A stretch of DNA of 64,000 nt from Chitinophaga dinghuensis (GCF_003259435.1 NZ_QLMA01000006.1:248001-312000); one strand, 5' to 3'; positions 1-9,470 are shown, counted from the stretch's first letter. Notes: generated by a model not told the origin, from the sequence alone. A program made the numbers and translations.

Positions 1-927
1 GCTGCGCATTACAAGAAAGAGAATATCCGTGCCAATGCAGCGGCGGATAAACAGAATGTAACGGTAAATATGTATGCGATCAGGGACCGCATCAATCAGT
101 TGTACTTCTCGGTATTATTGATGGATGAACAACGTAAACAAAACGCCCTTCAGATTTCTGACCTCAATAACGCGATTGAGAAAGTTAGCGCATCCTATCG
201 TAACGGTACTGCCTATAGAAGTAATGTGGACGAACTGAAAGCGGAAATGTCAACCGCCCGTTCGCAGGATATAACCTTTAGGGCTAACCGTAACGCCTAT
301 CTGAAAATGCTGAGTATTTTTGTCGGAAAAGAACTGCCGGAAAGTACACAGCTCCAAATGCCTGCAGAACAAGCTACTACAGCGGAAATTAATCGCCCTG
401 AACTGGAATGGTACAAATATCGCCGGAAAGTAACCGACACGGAAGAAAAGCAGCTGAAAGCGGATTACCTGCCTAAGTTCAGCGCCTTTTTCCAAGGTGC
501 TTATGGCCGCCCTACGCTGAATATACTGAGTAACGATTTTGGCCCTTGGTATATTACCGGTTTGCGAATGAGCTGGAATCTGGGCAGTTTATACGGCCTC
601 AAAAATAACCGGCGGATACTGGAAGAAAATCGCAAATCCATTGCGGTAGAGGAAGAAACATTTCTCTTTAATACGCGCCTGTCCATGGTGCAGGAAGACG
701 GCGACATTCGTAAATACAAAGAGATCATTGTGGAAGATGAAGAGGCTATCTCCCTACGGGCTGCCGTAAAACAATCTGCCAAAGCGCAACTGGACAATGG
801 CGTGATCACCGTGCATGATTACATTGCTCAGTTGAACGCAGAAAATCAAGCCAAACAATTACTCATCCTGCATAAACTGCAACTGTTGCAGGCAGGCTAT
901 CAGTATAAATTTACTTCTGGTAATTAA
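1..927 (+). CDS. TolC-family outer membrane efflux protein (5' end cut by window edge)
   Basis: The frame is open from base 1 with no stop before it, so this is a C-terminal fragment of about 308 residues; the first ATG at position 70 is internal. The visible part is long amphipathic helix with a coiled-coil repeat, then a Pro/Gly strand region (about residues 155-200) and a second long helical stretch. This is the repeat layout of TolC/OEP proteins, which form the outer membrane channel and periplasmic tunnel of tripartite exporters. The HlyD-type gene follows after 10 bp, then two ATPases and two ABC-2 permeases, so it is the exit duct of that exporter. The family call rests on pattern and context, because the signal peptide and first repeat lie outside the window. 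Confidence 0.85.
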   Translation, partial: AAHYKKENIRANAAADKQNVTVNMYAIRDRINQLYFSVLLMDEQRKQNALQISDLNNAIEKVSASYRNGTAYRSNVDELKAEMSTARSQDITFRANRNAYLKMLSIFVGKELPESTQLQMPAEQATTAEINRPELEWYKYRRKVTDTEEKQLKADYLPKFSAFFQGAYGRPTLNILSNDFGPWYITGLRMSWNLGSLYGLKNNRRILEENRKSIAVEEETFLFNTRLSMVQEDGDIRKYKEIIVEDEEAISLRAAVKQSAKAQLDNGVITVHDYIAQLNAENQAKQLLILHKLQLLQAGYQYKFTSGN

Positions 928-937
928 TTCATACAGC

Positions 938-1876
938 ATGAAATCATTTTTCTCATTGGCTGCCGTCCTCCTCCTGCTTAACTCCTGCGGAAATAAAGGT
1001 GTTCCCTATGATGCTGCCGGTAATTTCGAAGCAGATGAAGTGATCGTCTCTGCCCAGCAGAATGGAGAAATTCTTTCCCTCCAAACACAGGAAGGCGCTA
1101 CTCTTCGTATAGGTGATACCGTTGGTAGAATCGACGTGAAAATTCCCACCCTGCAAAAAGACCAGGTGGAAGCTTCCATAGCGGCGCTGCAACAGAAAAC
1201 CAGCACTCCGGCGGAGAAGAATCTGTTGGTCCGAAAACAACTGGAGGTACAGGAATCGCAGTTGGAGCAACTGTTGAGGGAACAACAACGTACCACCAAT
1301 CTGGTAAAGGAAGATGCCGCTACGCGGAAACAACTGGATGATCTCAACAGCCAGGTAGATCAAATGCGCAAACAAATCAGCGCCACTAAACAGCAGATGT
1401 CGCTCGACGACTACAACACCAGTGTTCAGAACAGAACGGTCATGAGCGAGAAAGCGCCATTGGAAATTTCAGCGGCACAATACGCCGAACAAATCCGGAA
1501 AGGACTCATCATCAATCCCATCAATGGAACAGTTCTAACGCGCTATGCGCTGGCAGGAGAACTGGCTACTATCGGCAAGCCACTGTATAAAATCGCAAAT
1601 ACAGATACTATCTGGCTTCGCGCGTACGCAGATGGTACGCAGTTGCCACAAATCCGCCTTGGACAACAAGTACAGGTGCGTATTGATCAGGGTAAAAAGG
1701 ATTATAAAAATTATAAAGGAACGATTACATGGATTTCCGATAAATCAGAATTCACACCTAAGACCATTCAGACAAAGAATGAAAGAGCCAATCTGGTATA
1801 TGCGGTAAAAATCAAAGTGGTGAACGACGGCTACATCAAAATAGGTATGTACGGCGAAGCATTGTGGTCTCACTAA
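938..1876 (+). CDS. HlyD/YbhG-family periplasmic adaptor, lipoprotein
   Basis: The protein has 312 residues. It has a lipoprotein signal peptide with lipobox LNSC (Cys about residue 17) and is therefore probably anchored in a membrane. A barrel-sandwich (biotinyl-like) half motif lies near residues 30-65. A coiled-coil hairpin rich in Gln, Glu and Leu follows (about 70-165), then the second lipoyl half (IINPINGTVLTRYALAGE) and a beta-barrel domain (IRLGQQVQVRID). This is the membrane fusion protein that links an inner-membrane ABC transporter to a TolC channel. It lies 10 bp after the TolC gene and 12 bp before the ATPase gene, within one operon. The substrate cannot be read from the sequence; YbhG/YbhFSR-type systems export hydrophobic drugs or ions. 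Confidence 0.88.
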   Translation: MKSFFSLAAVLLLLNSCGNKGVPYDAAGNFEADEVIVSAQQNGEILSLQTQEGATLRIGDTVGRIDVKIPTLQKDQVEASIAALQQKTSTPAEKNLLVRKQLEVQESQLEQLLREQQRTTNLVKEDAATRKQLDDLNSQVDQMRKQISATKQQMSLDDYNTSVQNRTVMSEKAPLEISAAQYAEQIRKGLIINPINGTVLTRYALAGELATIGKPLYKIANTDTIWLRAYADGTQLPQIRLGQQVQVRIDQGKKDYKNYKGTITWISDKSEFTPKTIQTKNERANLVYAVKIKVVNDGYIKIGMYGEALWSH

Positions 1877-1888
1877 AAACAACAGTCC

Positions 1889-2824
1889 ATGAACAGTGTT
1901 ATCCTGGAAGGTATTACTAAAACCTACGATGATGGAAATGTAATGGCGGTGGACAATGTTTCGCTGCAAGTGAAGCCGGGCGAGCTTTTCGGACTGATAG
2001 GCCCTGATGGCGCTGGGAAAACGAGCATTTTTCGTATACTCACTACCTTACTGCTGGCAGATAAAGGCACGGCCTCCGTTCAGGGACTGGATGTAGTAAA
2101 GGATTATCGAAAGATCCGTAATATGATCGGCTATATGCCCGGTAAATTCTCTCTCTACCAGGATCTCACCGTCAAAGAAAATCTCACTTTCTTCGCCACC
2201 TTGTTTGGTACAACGATCGCCGAAAACTATGAGGTGATAAAAGATATATATGACCAGATAAAACCGTTTAACGACAGACGCGCCGGCAAACTATCCGGCG
2301 GTATGAAACAGAAACTGGCATTGTGTTGTGCCCTCATACATAAGCCGGAAGTACTTTTCCTGGACGAACCCACCACCGGTGTAGACGTTGTTTCCAGGCG
2401 CGAATTCTGGGATATTCTGAATCAACTGAAAGCACAGGGCATTACGATTATGGTTTCCACACCTTATATGGATGAAGCCATTTTGTGTGAACGTATCGCT
2501 TTGATGCAGGAAGGAAGTATTATGCAAGTGGATACGCCGCAGCAAATTATCCGGAGCTATCCGGTACGACTATACGCTGCCAAGGCGGATAATATTTATA
2601 AACTGGTACAGGATTTTCGTATGCTCGATGCCGTTAGTAGCTGTTATGCTTTTGGAGAATACCTGCACCTTACTATGAAGGCAGATAAGCCCGGAGATAT
2701 AGATGCACTGCGGGAATACGGTATCTCACATGGGCATCAGGGACTGGAAGTAAAAGAAATAGAACCAGGTATTGAAGATACTTTTATCCGTTTAATGAAC
2801 CGTAAAGCACAAACAAATGGCTGA
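1889..2824 (+). CDS. ABC transporter ATPase 1 (YbhF N-half-like)
   Basis: This 311-residue nucleotide-binding subunit has Walker A GPDGAGKTS (38-46), signature LSGGMKQ (135-141) and Walker B VLFLDEP (155-161). Two usual catalytic residues are absent: the Q-loop position reads MPGKF (Gly85 in place of Gln) and the H-loop position reads STPYMDEA (Pro192 in place of His). The C-terminal 80 residues form the usual extra domain. In E. coli YbhF two such domains are fused in one chain; here they are separate genes overlapping by 8 bp. The missing residues suggest that this subunit binds ATP but hydrolyses it poorly, with the partner ATPase doing the catalysis. Confidence 0.92.
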   Translation: MNSVILEGITKTYDDGNVMAVDNVSLQVKPGELFGLIGPDGAGKTSIFRILTTLLLADKGTASVQGLDVVKDYRKIRNMIGYMPGKFSLYQDLTVKENLTFFATLFGTTIAENYEVIKDIYDQIKPFNDRRAGKLSGGMKQKLALCCALIHKPEVLFLDEPTTGVDVVSRREFWDILNQLKAQGITIMVSTPYMDEAILCERIALMQEGSIMQVDTPQQIIRSYPVRLYAAKADNIYKLVQDFRMLDAVSSCYAFGEYLHLTMKADKPGDIDALREYGISHGHQGLEVKEIEPGIEDTFIRLMNRKAQTNG

Positions 2825-3560
2825 ACAGGTAATCATATGCAAGGATCTGACCAAGCGGTTCGGCGACTTCATGGCCGTCAATAAGATTTCTTTTGAAGTC
2901 AACCGTGGAGAAATATTCGGATTCCTGGGGGCCAACGGGGCCGGCAAAACAACCGCCATGCGTATACTTTGCGGCCTTTCATATCCTACCAGCGGCGCCG
3001 CTACTGTTGCGGGTTTTGACGTATATAAGCAACAGGAATCTATCAAACGTAATATCGGTTATATGAGTCAGAAATTCTCACTCTATGAGAATCTGACCGT
3101 ATTAGAGAATATAGAATTTTATGGGGGCGTATATGGACTCTCCCGCAAAACTATTCGAAGTCGCAGTGATGAACTCATCAATCAACTGGGACTGCAACAG
3201 GAAGCGCGTAAACTGGTAGGAGAGCTGCCGCTGGGCTGGAAACAGAAGCTGGCCTTTTCTGTGGCTATTTTCCACCAGCCACAGATTGTGTTTTTGGATG
3301 AACCTACTGGTGGCGTCGATCCTGTAACGAGGCGACAGTTCTGGGATATGATCTATGCCGCTGCAGCCTCCGGTATTACGGTTTTTGTAACCACTCACTA
3401 CATGGATGAAGCGGAATATTGTAACCGGGTAACGATTATGGTGGATGGCAAGATTGAAGCGCTGGATGCGCCGCAGGCCCTGAAGGCCCGTTTCCAGGCA
3501 AATAATATGGAAGAAGTTTTTTATCAGTTGGCGCGTGGCGCCAAACGTTCATCAGACTGA
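2817..3560 (+). CDS. ABC transporter ATPase 2 (YbhF C-half-like)
   Basis: The protein has 247 residues, with Walker A GANGAGKTT (38-46), Q-loop Gln85 (MSQKF), Walker B IVFLDEP (157-163) and H-loop His194 (TTHYMDEA), all intact. The signature is degenerate: LPLGWKQ (137-143) in place of LSGGQ, a form also known in YbhF-type C-terminal domains. The start overlaps the ATPase 1 gene by 8 bp, which suggests coupled translation and a heterodimer. Its Walker motifs would pair with the good signature of ATPase 1 to form the one fully consensus ATP site. Confidence 0.92.
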   Translation: MAEQVIICKDLTKRFGDFMAVNKISFEVNRGEIFGFLGANGAGKTTAMRILCGLSYPTSGAATVAGFDVYKQQESIKRNIGYMSQKFSLYENLTVLENIEFYGGVYGLSRKTIRSRSDELINQLGLQQEARKLVGELPLGWKQKLAFSVAIFHQPQIVFLDEPTGGVDPVTRRQFWDMIYAAAASGITVFVTTHYMDEAEYCNRVTIMVDGKIEALDAPQALKARFQANNMEEVFYQLARGAKRSSD

Positions 3561-3567
3561 TACATTT

Positions 3568-4674
3568 ATGAAACAGCTGCTGGTATTTATCAGGAAAGAA
3601 TTTTATCATGTGTTTCGCGACCGGCGTACACTGCTCATCATGTTCGGGCTGCCGGTGGCACAGATACTACTGTTTGGCTATGCGCTGACCAGCGAGGTGA
3701 AAAACGCGCATATCATTATCAGCGATCAGTCTATGGATGCCAATACCACTAAGATCATCCACAAGATCCAATCTTCCTCCTATTTTATTACCGAGGTAAA
3801 ATCATTGGCAGGAGAGGAGATAGACGCAGCCTTCCGGAAGGGGGTAGTCAGGGCAGTATTAATATTCCCGCCGCAATTTGGTGAAGATCTGCAGCATAAA
3901 GGCAAAGCAAACGTACAAATAGTCGCGGATGGCGCAGACCCGAACACCGCTAAAACGATTATTAATTATCTGACAGCAATATTGGGAGACTACCAGCAAT
4001 CGCTGGCAGATGGGGCTAGTGCGCCGCCTGGAATTGTACCGGAGTTACGGATGCTGTATAATCCAGAGGGAAACGGTTCTTTGAATTTTATCCCAGGCGT
4101 GATTGCGCTCATATTTATGATTGTCTGTTCCACGCTGACATCCGTTTCCATCGTGCGGGAAAAAGAACTGGGAACCATGGAAATTTTGTTGGTGTCGCCT
4201 TTTCATCCGATCATGGTGTTGATTGCTAAAGCAATTCCCTTTCTGGTGCTGTCTTTGGTGAACTTTACTTTTATCCTCGTGCTCTCTGTCGGTTTCCTGG
4301 ATATCGCTATCAAAGGGAGTATCCTGTTGTTGTTTGCAGAAAGCACTTTGTTTATCATTACCTGTTTATCGGTGGGACTATTGATCTCCAATATCGCTAA
4401 CTCCCAACAGGCAGCCATGTTGATCTCCATGATGGGCATGATGTTGCCCACTTTATTGCTTACCGGATTCATGTATCCGCTGGATAATATGCCTTATATT
4501 TTACAGCTAATCTCCAATGTAGTACCGGCCAGATGGTATTACCTCATTGTGAAAGCTGTGATGCTGAAAGGACTTGGATTTAGTTATATCTGGAAAGAAA
4601 CGTTGGTGTTGGTAGGTATGACAACGGTACTCTTGTCGCTGGCATTATTGAAATTTAAAACCAGGCTCTCATGA
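3568..4674 (+). CDS. ABC-2 type permease (YbhS-like)
   Basis: A GTG at 3535 could extend the frame, but it would overlap the ATPase 2 gene by 26 bp. The ATG at 3568 (MKQLLVFIRKEF) gives the usual permease N-terminus 7 bp after the ATPase stop and is preferred. The protein has 368 residues. It starts with a cytosolic RKEFYHVFRDRR helix and a first membrane segment (LLIMFGLPVAQILLFGYA). A long extracytoplasmic domain follows to about residue 180, then five membrane segments containing the EKELGTMEILLVSP elbow typical of the family. It forms the membrane pore together with the next gene. Confidence 0.92.
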   Translation: MKQLLVFIRKEFYHVFRDRRTLLIMFGLPVAQILLFGYALTSEVKNAHIIISDQSMDANTTKIIHKIQSSSYFITEVKSLAGEEIDAAFRKGVVRAVLIFPPQFGEDLQHKGKANVQIVADGADPNTAKTIINYLTAILGDYQQSLADGASAPPGIVPELRMLYNPEGNGSLNFIPGVIALIFMIVCSTLTSVSIVREKELGTMEILLVSPFHPIMVLIAKAIPFLVLSLVNFTFILVLSVGFLDIAIKGSILLLFAESTLFIITCLSVGLLISNIANSQQAAMLISMMGMMLPTLLLTGFMYPLDNMPYILQLISNVVPARWYYLIVKAVMLKGLGFSYIWKETLVLVGMTTVLLSLALLKFKTRLS

Positions 4675-5795
4675 AAACGCTGGGATTTTTATTACAAAAG
4701 GAATTCAGGCAGATTGTGCGGGACCGGATCATCCTGGTGATGATATTTGCCATGCCCACCATACAGCTCATCATTATGCCCATGGCTGCAAATTTTGAAG
4801 TAAAGGATATTCGTATAGTCGTGGTAGATAATGATCATAGTTCCATGACGGCCCGGATGTTTTCCAAGATAGGCGCTTCCGGCTATTTTCATATAGTGGG
4901 CTATGCCAGTTCCTATCAGCAGGCATTATCTTATGTGGAGCAGGAAGAGGCAGATGTGGTACTGGAGATCCCAGCTCATTTTGAACGTAATCTGGTCAGA
5001 GAGGGGCGGCAGCAGGTGGCATTGTCGATCGATGCTATTAATGGTGCGAGAGCTTCTATTGGTGGGGCTTATCTTACCAATATTATTAATGACTTCAGTC
5101 AGAGTACAGCATTGGATGTGGTGAGAGACGCGCATCCGGTAACTGCCAATACGCCCGTCATTCAAATGAATTATTCTATATGGTACAATGCAAGGGAAGA
5201 GTATAAGTATTATATGGTTCCTGGAATTTTTGTGCTCCTGTTAACCCTCATTGGCGGCTTTCTTTCTGCCTTGAATGTGGTGAAGGAAAAGGAGATTGGT
5301 ACCATGGAGCAGATAAACGTGACCCCTATACGCAAATGGGAATTCATTGCCGGGAAGCTGATACCTTTCTGGTTGATAGGGATGATTATCTTCACGATAG
5401 GCTTGCTGGTGGCATATATAATTTATGGTATTGTATCAGTAGGATCAATCGGGCTGTTATATTTGTTTGCGGCCGTATACCTGATAGCCTTGCTGGGATT
5501 TGGATTGTTGGTATCTACTTATAGTGCCAACCAGGTGCAGGCGATGTTCCTTGCATTCTTCTTCATGATGATATTCGCTTTAATGAGTGGGTTGTTTACT
5601 GCGATTGAAAGTATGCCAACCTGGGCGAGAACTATTTCCAGTCTGATTCCTGTTACGCATTTTGTGAAGGTCGTGCGCATGGTAATGCTGAAGGGCAGTA
5701 CGTTTCAGGATGTGCATATGGAATTTATTTACGAAATTATTTTTGCAGTAGTGCTCAATACATGGGCAGTTATCAACTATAGAAAAACTTCCTGA
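4671..5795 (+). CDS. ABC-2 type permease (YbhR-like)
   Basis: The protein has 374 residues and overlaps the previous permease by 4 bp (ATGA), the mark of tight translational coupling. It has the same architecture: KEFRQIVRDR at the N-terminus, one membrane segment, a large outer domain, then five segments after the KEKEIGTMEQINVTP motif. The two permeases probably form a heterodimer matched to the two unequal ATPases. This is the last gene of the exporter operon; no clear terminator hairpin was seen after it. Confidence 0.92.
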   Translation: MKTLGFLLQKEFRQIVRDRIILVMIFAMPTIQLIIMPMAANFEVKDIRIVVVDNDHSSMTARMFSKIGASGYFHIVGYASSYQQALSYVEQEEADVVLEIPAHFERNLVREGRQQVALSIDAINGARASIGGAYLTNIINDFSQSTALDVVRDAHPVTANTPVIQMNYSIWYNAREEYKYYMVPGIFVLLLTLIGGFLSALNVVKEKEIGTMEQINVTPIRKWEFIAGKLIPFWLIGMIIFTIGLLVAYIIYGIVSVGSIGLLYLFAAVYLIALLGFGLLVSTYSANQVQAMFLAFFFMMIFALMSGLFTAIESMPTWARTISSLIPVTHFVKVVRMVMLKGSTFQDVHMEFIYEIIFAVVLNTWAVINYRKTS

Positions 5796-5843
5796 TAGTA
5801 TATTCGCATGATTTCATGCTAGACAATTTGACACTATTTTAAC

Positions 5844-5855
5844 GGAAACGTTTGC
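5844..5855. promoter_or_regulatory. LacI-family-type operator (imperfect)
   Basis: GGAAACGTTTGC differs at one symmetric position from the perfect palindrome GCAAACGTTTGC found 325 bp downstream. The central CG with AAACGTTT arms is the classic LacI/GalR/PurR operator core. No LacI-family gene is in the window, so the regulator would be encoded elsewhere. Confidence 0.45.
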
Positions 5856-6033
5856 TGCTTTCTTTGCATAAACGTAAAATTATATCTCAGGGGCTAAGTT
5901 TTTCCTGATATTATTCTGGTCAATTGATGTACAATTTTATCAAATAGCTCAATATTTTTTAGAAACCATCAAAATGAGCCTTGGGGATCAAGATTTTGTT
6001 AAAATAATATTTATTTCAATCGATTGCTTTTTG

Positions 6034-6041
6034 TATTTTTG
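6034..6041 (+). promoter_or_regulatory. Candidate Bacteroidota -7 element for the first PUL
   Basis: TATTTTTG fits the TAnnTTTG -7 consensus of Bacteroidota sigma factors. No TTTG-type -33 element lies at the usual distance upstream, so the match may be chance in AT-rich sequence. Confidence 0.3.
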
Positions 6042-6168
6042 ATATTGTACTGTTTTACTGATACAATAAATTCCATCATCAACTGAATCAACTAAAGAGA
6101 AACAACTAAAATCTTCCCACGTATGAAATTTAATTAACGAGAGAAGAGGGCTGTATGCCTATTTCCAT

Positions 6169-6180
6169 GCAAACGTTTGC
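6169..6180. promoter_or_regulatory. LacI-family-type operator (perfect palindrome)
   Basis: GCAAACGTTTGC is a perfect 12-bp palindrome with the LacI-family core, 126 bp before the susC start codon and possibly inside the leader. Together with the site at 5844 it could allow looping or roadblock repression of the PUL. Confidence 0.5.
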
Positions 6181-6305
6181 TGTTGCCAAAATCGATTTAG
6201 TCGGCTACCGGCTAGGCTTTCTATTGCTATTTTATCGTGCATTTATCATCTGTAATATACTGGTAGCTACCGGTACGACCTTTTATTGCTAAAAATTAAT
6301 ACCTA

Positions 6306-9300
6306 ATGATTCACTATTTACCACGTTCTTCATCGGGTAAACTACGTTTACACTGGATGATGCTGACACTGATACCCGCAGCCGGGCTGATGTACACTGC
6401 CCCTGCTCAGGCGGCGACCGGTGCATCCGGTTATGCGGCCGCTGCATTCTTTCAGCAAGATCCTTCCCAGTACCACGTTTTAACAGGCGTTGTGACAGAT
6501 GAAAAATCACAACCCGTGCCAGGAGTAACCATTGCGATCAAAGGTACCTCCCATGGTACAGTCACAGACGAAAAAGGCGCATATACATTACGTATACCCA
6601 ATACCGTTAAATCGCCGGTGCTCGTATTCACCTCTATGGGATTCACTCCTAAAGAAGTAGCATTTGCCAACCAGAAAACATTAAACCAACAAATGGTCAC
6701 CGACCAGAAAGCACTCGGTGAAGTTGTGGTAGTAGGCTATGGTACCCAACGTAAAGTAAACGTAGTAGGCGCCGTTTCTGCTATCAAAGTGGATGAGCAA
6801 ATGGCCGGCCGCGCTGTCTCCAATGCTTCCTCTGCTCTCTCCGGTATGGTACCAGGACTCTCCGCTACCCAATCCAGCGGGATGGCAGGTAAAAACGGTG
6901 CAGACCTGGTAATCCGCGGTATGGGTACTGTAAATAATGCCAAACCACTCGTAGTAGTGGATGGTATGCCAGACGTAGATATCAATACCGTTAATATGAA
7001 TGATATCGAAAGCATTTCGGTGCTGAAAGATGCCACTTCTGCTTCTGTATACGGTTCCCGCGCTGCAAACGGCGTTATTCTCATCACTACCAAATCCGGT
7101 AAAGGCCAGAAAAAAACACTCTTCAACTTCACCGGATATTATGGCGTCACTCAACCTACCAAATCATACGATTTTATGGCGGATTATGCCCGCGCACTTA
7201 CGCTGGAACAACGTCTCCAGCAAGTAGGTACCGCTCGTAATCTCCTCAACTTTAAAGATGGTACCATTGATCAATGGATGGCAATGAGTATGGTCGATCC
7301 GCTGCGCTATCCTAACACAGACTGGTGGAGCATTATTATGCGCGATGGGGTAAACCAGAACTACAACCTGTCTGCCAGCGGCGGTAATGATATTTCTAAC
7401 TTCTTCGCTTCTGTTGGCGTACAGGACGAAAAAGGGCTGCAGATCAACAATACCTACAAACGCTATAATGCCCGTTTCAACTTCGATTATAAGTTACGCA
7501 AGAACATGAACGTGGGGATGAAGTTCGCTGGCGTATGGTCTAAATATATGTATGCCATGGACGAAGGCTTCACCGATGCGGATGGCGGTAACGTGGATCT
7601 CCAGTATGCGATCGCCGGTATCACCCCTTACGACCCTGTTACAGGCAAATTTGGAGGCGTAATGGCTTATGGCGAAGACCCACAGGCATTCAACCCTTAT
7701 ATGCGTTATATGCAGGCGCCTAATAACCAGAATCGCCAGCAATTGAATGCAAACGTTTACTATACCTGGGAGCCAATTAAAGGCCTCACTGGTAGAGTAG
7801 ACTACTCACTGGGCTACTATAACCAGTTTGCCTACGGCGCTGCTATGCCTACGATTGCATACAACTTCCAGACAATGTCAAACGGTAGCCGTACCTACTA
7901 TGGCTCAAACGCCGGGATCTCCAATACCTCCATTTCCGGTTATAAAACACAGTTGAATGGCGGTCTGACCTATCACAAGGCTTTCAATAAAAACCATGAC
8001 CTGACCATTCTGGGTCTTTACAGTGAGGAATATTGGTACGAACGTAATCTGAGCGCCAGCCGCAACGACCGCGTGTATCCCAACCTGCATGAGATTGACG
8101 GTGCATTGACCAGTATCATGAGCGCAGGCGGTAACTCCAGCACAGAAGGTCTGCGTTCCTATATCGGACGCGTAAACTATACCGCATACGATAAATACCT
8201 GCTGGAAGTTAACTTCCGTACCGATGGTTCTTCCAAATTCCTCCCTGGCCACAGATACGGTTTCTTCCCATCTGCGGCGCTAGGATGGAGATTCGTTGAA
8301 GAAAACTTTATCAAGCAATATACCAACGGCTGGTTGAGCAACGGTAAACTCCGCGCTTCCTACGGTACATTGGGTAATAACAGCGGCGTTGGCAGATTCG
8401 AACAACAGCAAACGCTCGCATTGGCAACCTATTTCCTCGACAGAGATATCCAGAAAGGACTGGTATACCAGAAAATGGTAAACCAGGATCTGACCTGGGA
8501 AACAACCTCGGTGTTTAACCTCGGTCTGGACCTCGGTTTCTTTGACAGCCGCCTGAATGCGGAACTGGATTACTATGATCGTCTGACCACCAACATGAAC
8601 AGACCTTCTGATATGTCTATCCTCCTGACAGGCGCTTACAATGCTCCCCGTAAAAATATCGGTAACCTCCGTAACCGCGGTGTGGAACTGAATCTGAACT
8701 GGACCGATAAATTATCCAACGGCCTCCGTTATTCCATCATTGCTAACGCTTCCTATAACCGCACCAATCTGGAAAAATGGAATGAATACCTGGGCCGTGG
8801 CTATCAATTCTTAAACATGCCTTACCGCTTCGTGTATACTTATACCGACAGAGGAATTGCCCAAACATGGCAGGATATATATAATGCTACCCCACAAGGA
8901 GCCTCTCCTGGCGATATCCTCCGCAATGACGTAAACGGCGATGGTATCATCGATGGAAACGATAAAGTAGCTCAGAAAAACTTCCAACGCGAACGCCCTA
9001 CTACCAACTTCTCATTAGGTGGTAATGTGGGTTGGAAAGGATTCGACTTCAGCTTCCTGCTTCAAGGTTCCGCAGGCAGAAAAGATTTCTGGTTAAATAA
9101 CTATAACAACACCAACTTCTCTGCACAACGTTACGCTGCTACCTGGGACCACTGGAATAATCCTTGGAGCCTCGATAACAGAGACGGTGCATGGCCTCGC
9201 CTCGGTGGTTACAGCGGAAACCGCGATGAATCTACCTTCTGGCTGGACAACCTGGCTTATCTCCGTCTGAAAAATCTGCAATTGGGATATACACTGCCGC

Positions 9301-9470
9301 AGAACCTGATGAAATTGCTGAAAATCAACAGTGTCAGAATCTATGGCTCCGCAGAAAATATCGCTACCATTACCAGCTACCGCGGCCTGGACCCTGAAGT
9401 GAGTGGTAACAAGAATACAGCTTACCCGTTGCTTAAATCTTATTCTGTAGGCTTGAATGTGGGATTCTAA
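6306..9470 (+). CDS. SusC/RagA-family TonB-dependent outer membrane transporter
   Basis: The protein has 1054 residues. A Sec signal peptide ends near APAQA (about residue 36). It is followed by a CarboxypepD_reg-like beta domain (LTGVVTDEKSQPVPGVTIAI, about 58-135), the SusC signature and TonB-box region (LGEVVVVGYGTQRKVNVVGA, about 138), a plug domain to about 260 and a 22-strand barrel to the C-terminus (last residue Phe). There is no STN domain, so FecR/anti-sigma signalling is unlikely for this receptor. It imports oligosaccharides across the outer membrane with the SusD lipoprotein encoded directly downstream. Its upstream region carries two LacI-type palindromes. Confidence 0.97.
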   Translation: MIHYLPRSSSGKLRLHWMMLTLIPAAGLMYTAPAQAATGASGYAAAAFFQQDPSQYHVLTGVVTDEKSQPVPGVTIAIKGTSHGTVTDEKGAYTLRIPNTVKSPVLVFTSMGFTPKEVAFANQKTLNQQMVTDQKALGEVVVVGYGTQRKVNVVGAVSAIKVDEQMAGRAVSNASSALSGMVPGLSATQSSGMAGKNGADLVIRGMGTVNNAKPLVVVDGMPDVDINTVNMNDIESISVLKDATSASVYGSRAANGVILITTKSGKGQKKTLFNFTGYYGVTQPTKSYDFMADYARALTLEQRLQQVGTARNLLNFKDGTIDQWMAMSMVDPLRYPNTDWWSIIMRDGVNQNYNLSASGGNDISNFFASVGVQDEKGLQINNTYKRYNARFNFDYKLRKNMNVGMKFAGVWSKYMYAMDEGFTDADGGNVDLQYAIAGITPYDPVTGKFGGVMAYGEDPQAFNPYMRYMQAPNNQNRQQLNANVYYTWEPIKGLTGRVDYSLGYYNQFAYGAAMPTIAYNFQTMSNGSRTYYGSNAGISNTSISGYKTQLNGGLTYHKAFNKNHDLTILGLYSEEYWYERNLSASRNDRVYPNLHEIDGALTSIMSAGGNSSTEGLRSYIGRVNYTAYDKYLLEVNFRTDGSSKFLPGHRYGFFPSAALGWRFVEENFIKQYTNGWLSNGKLRASYGTLGNNSGVGRFEQQQTLALATYFLDRDIQKGLVYQKMVNQDLTWETTSVFNLGLDLGFFDSRLNAELDYYDRLTTNMNRPSDMSILLTGAYNAPRKNIGNLRNRGVELNLNWTDKLSNGLRYSIIANASYNRTNLEKWNEYLGRGYQFLNMPYRFVYTYTDRGIAQTWQDIYNATPQGASPGDILRNDVNGDGIIDGNDKVAQKNFQRERPTTNFSLGGNVGWKGFDFSFLLQGSAGRKDFWLNNYNNTNFSAQRYAATWDHWNNPWSLDNRDGAWPRLGGYSGNRDESTFWLDNLAYLRLKNLQLGYTLPQNLMKLLKINSVRIYGSAENIATITSYRGLDPEVSGNKNTAYPLLKSYSVGLNVGF

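Larger units (their letters stand above)
5796..6305 (+). other. 510-bp intergenic regulatory region upstream of the first PUL
   Basis: No gene is seen here. The stretch is AT-rich and holds two LacI-type palindromes (5844-5855 and 6169-6180) and a -7-like TATTTTTG at 6034-6041 with no good -33 partner. If transcription starts near 6050, the susC leader would be about 250 nt long, with the second palindrome inside the transcribed part. The ATG at 6123 opens only a four-codon frame. Confidence 0.7.

Noticed and set aside
6123..6137. ATG with four codons in the leader of the first PUL
   Set aside because: Too short for a peptide of note and not followed by a hairpin that would make it a leader peptide.
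7749..7760. GCAAACGTTTAC inside susC, similar to the LacI-type operators upstream
   Set aside because: It is not a full palindrome and is explained by the codons for Ala-Asn-Val-Tyr. A role as a downstream operator cannot be excluded but has no support.
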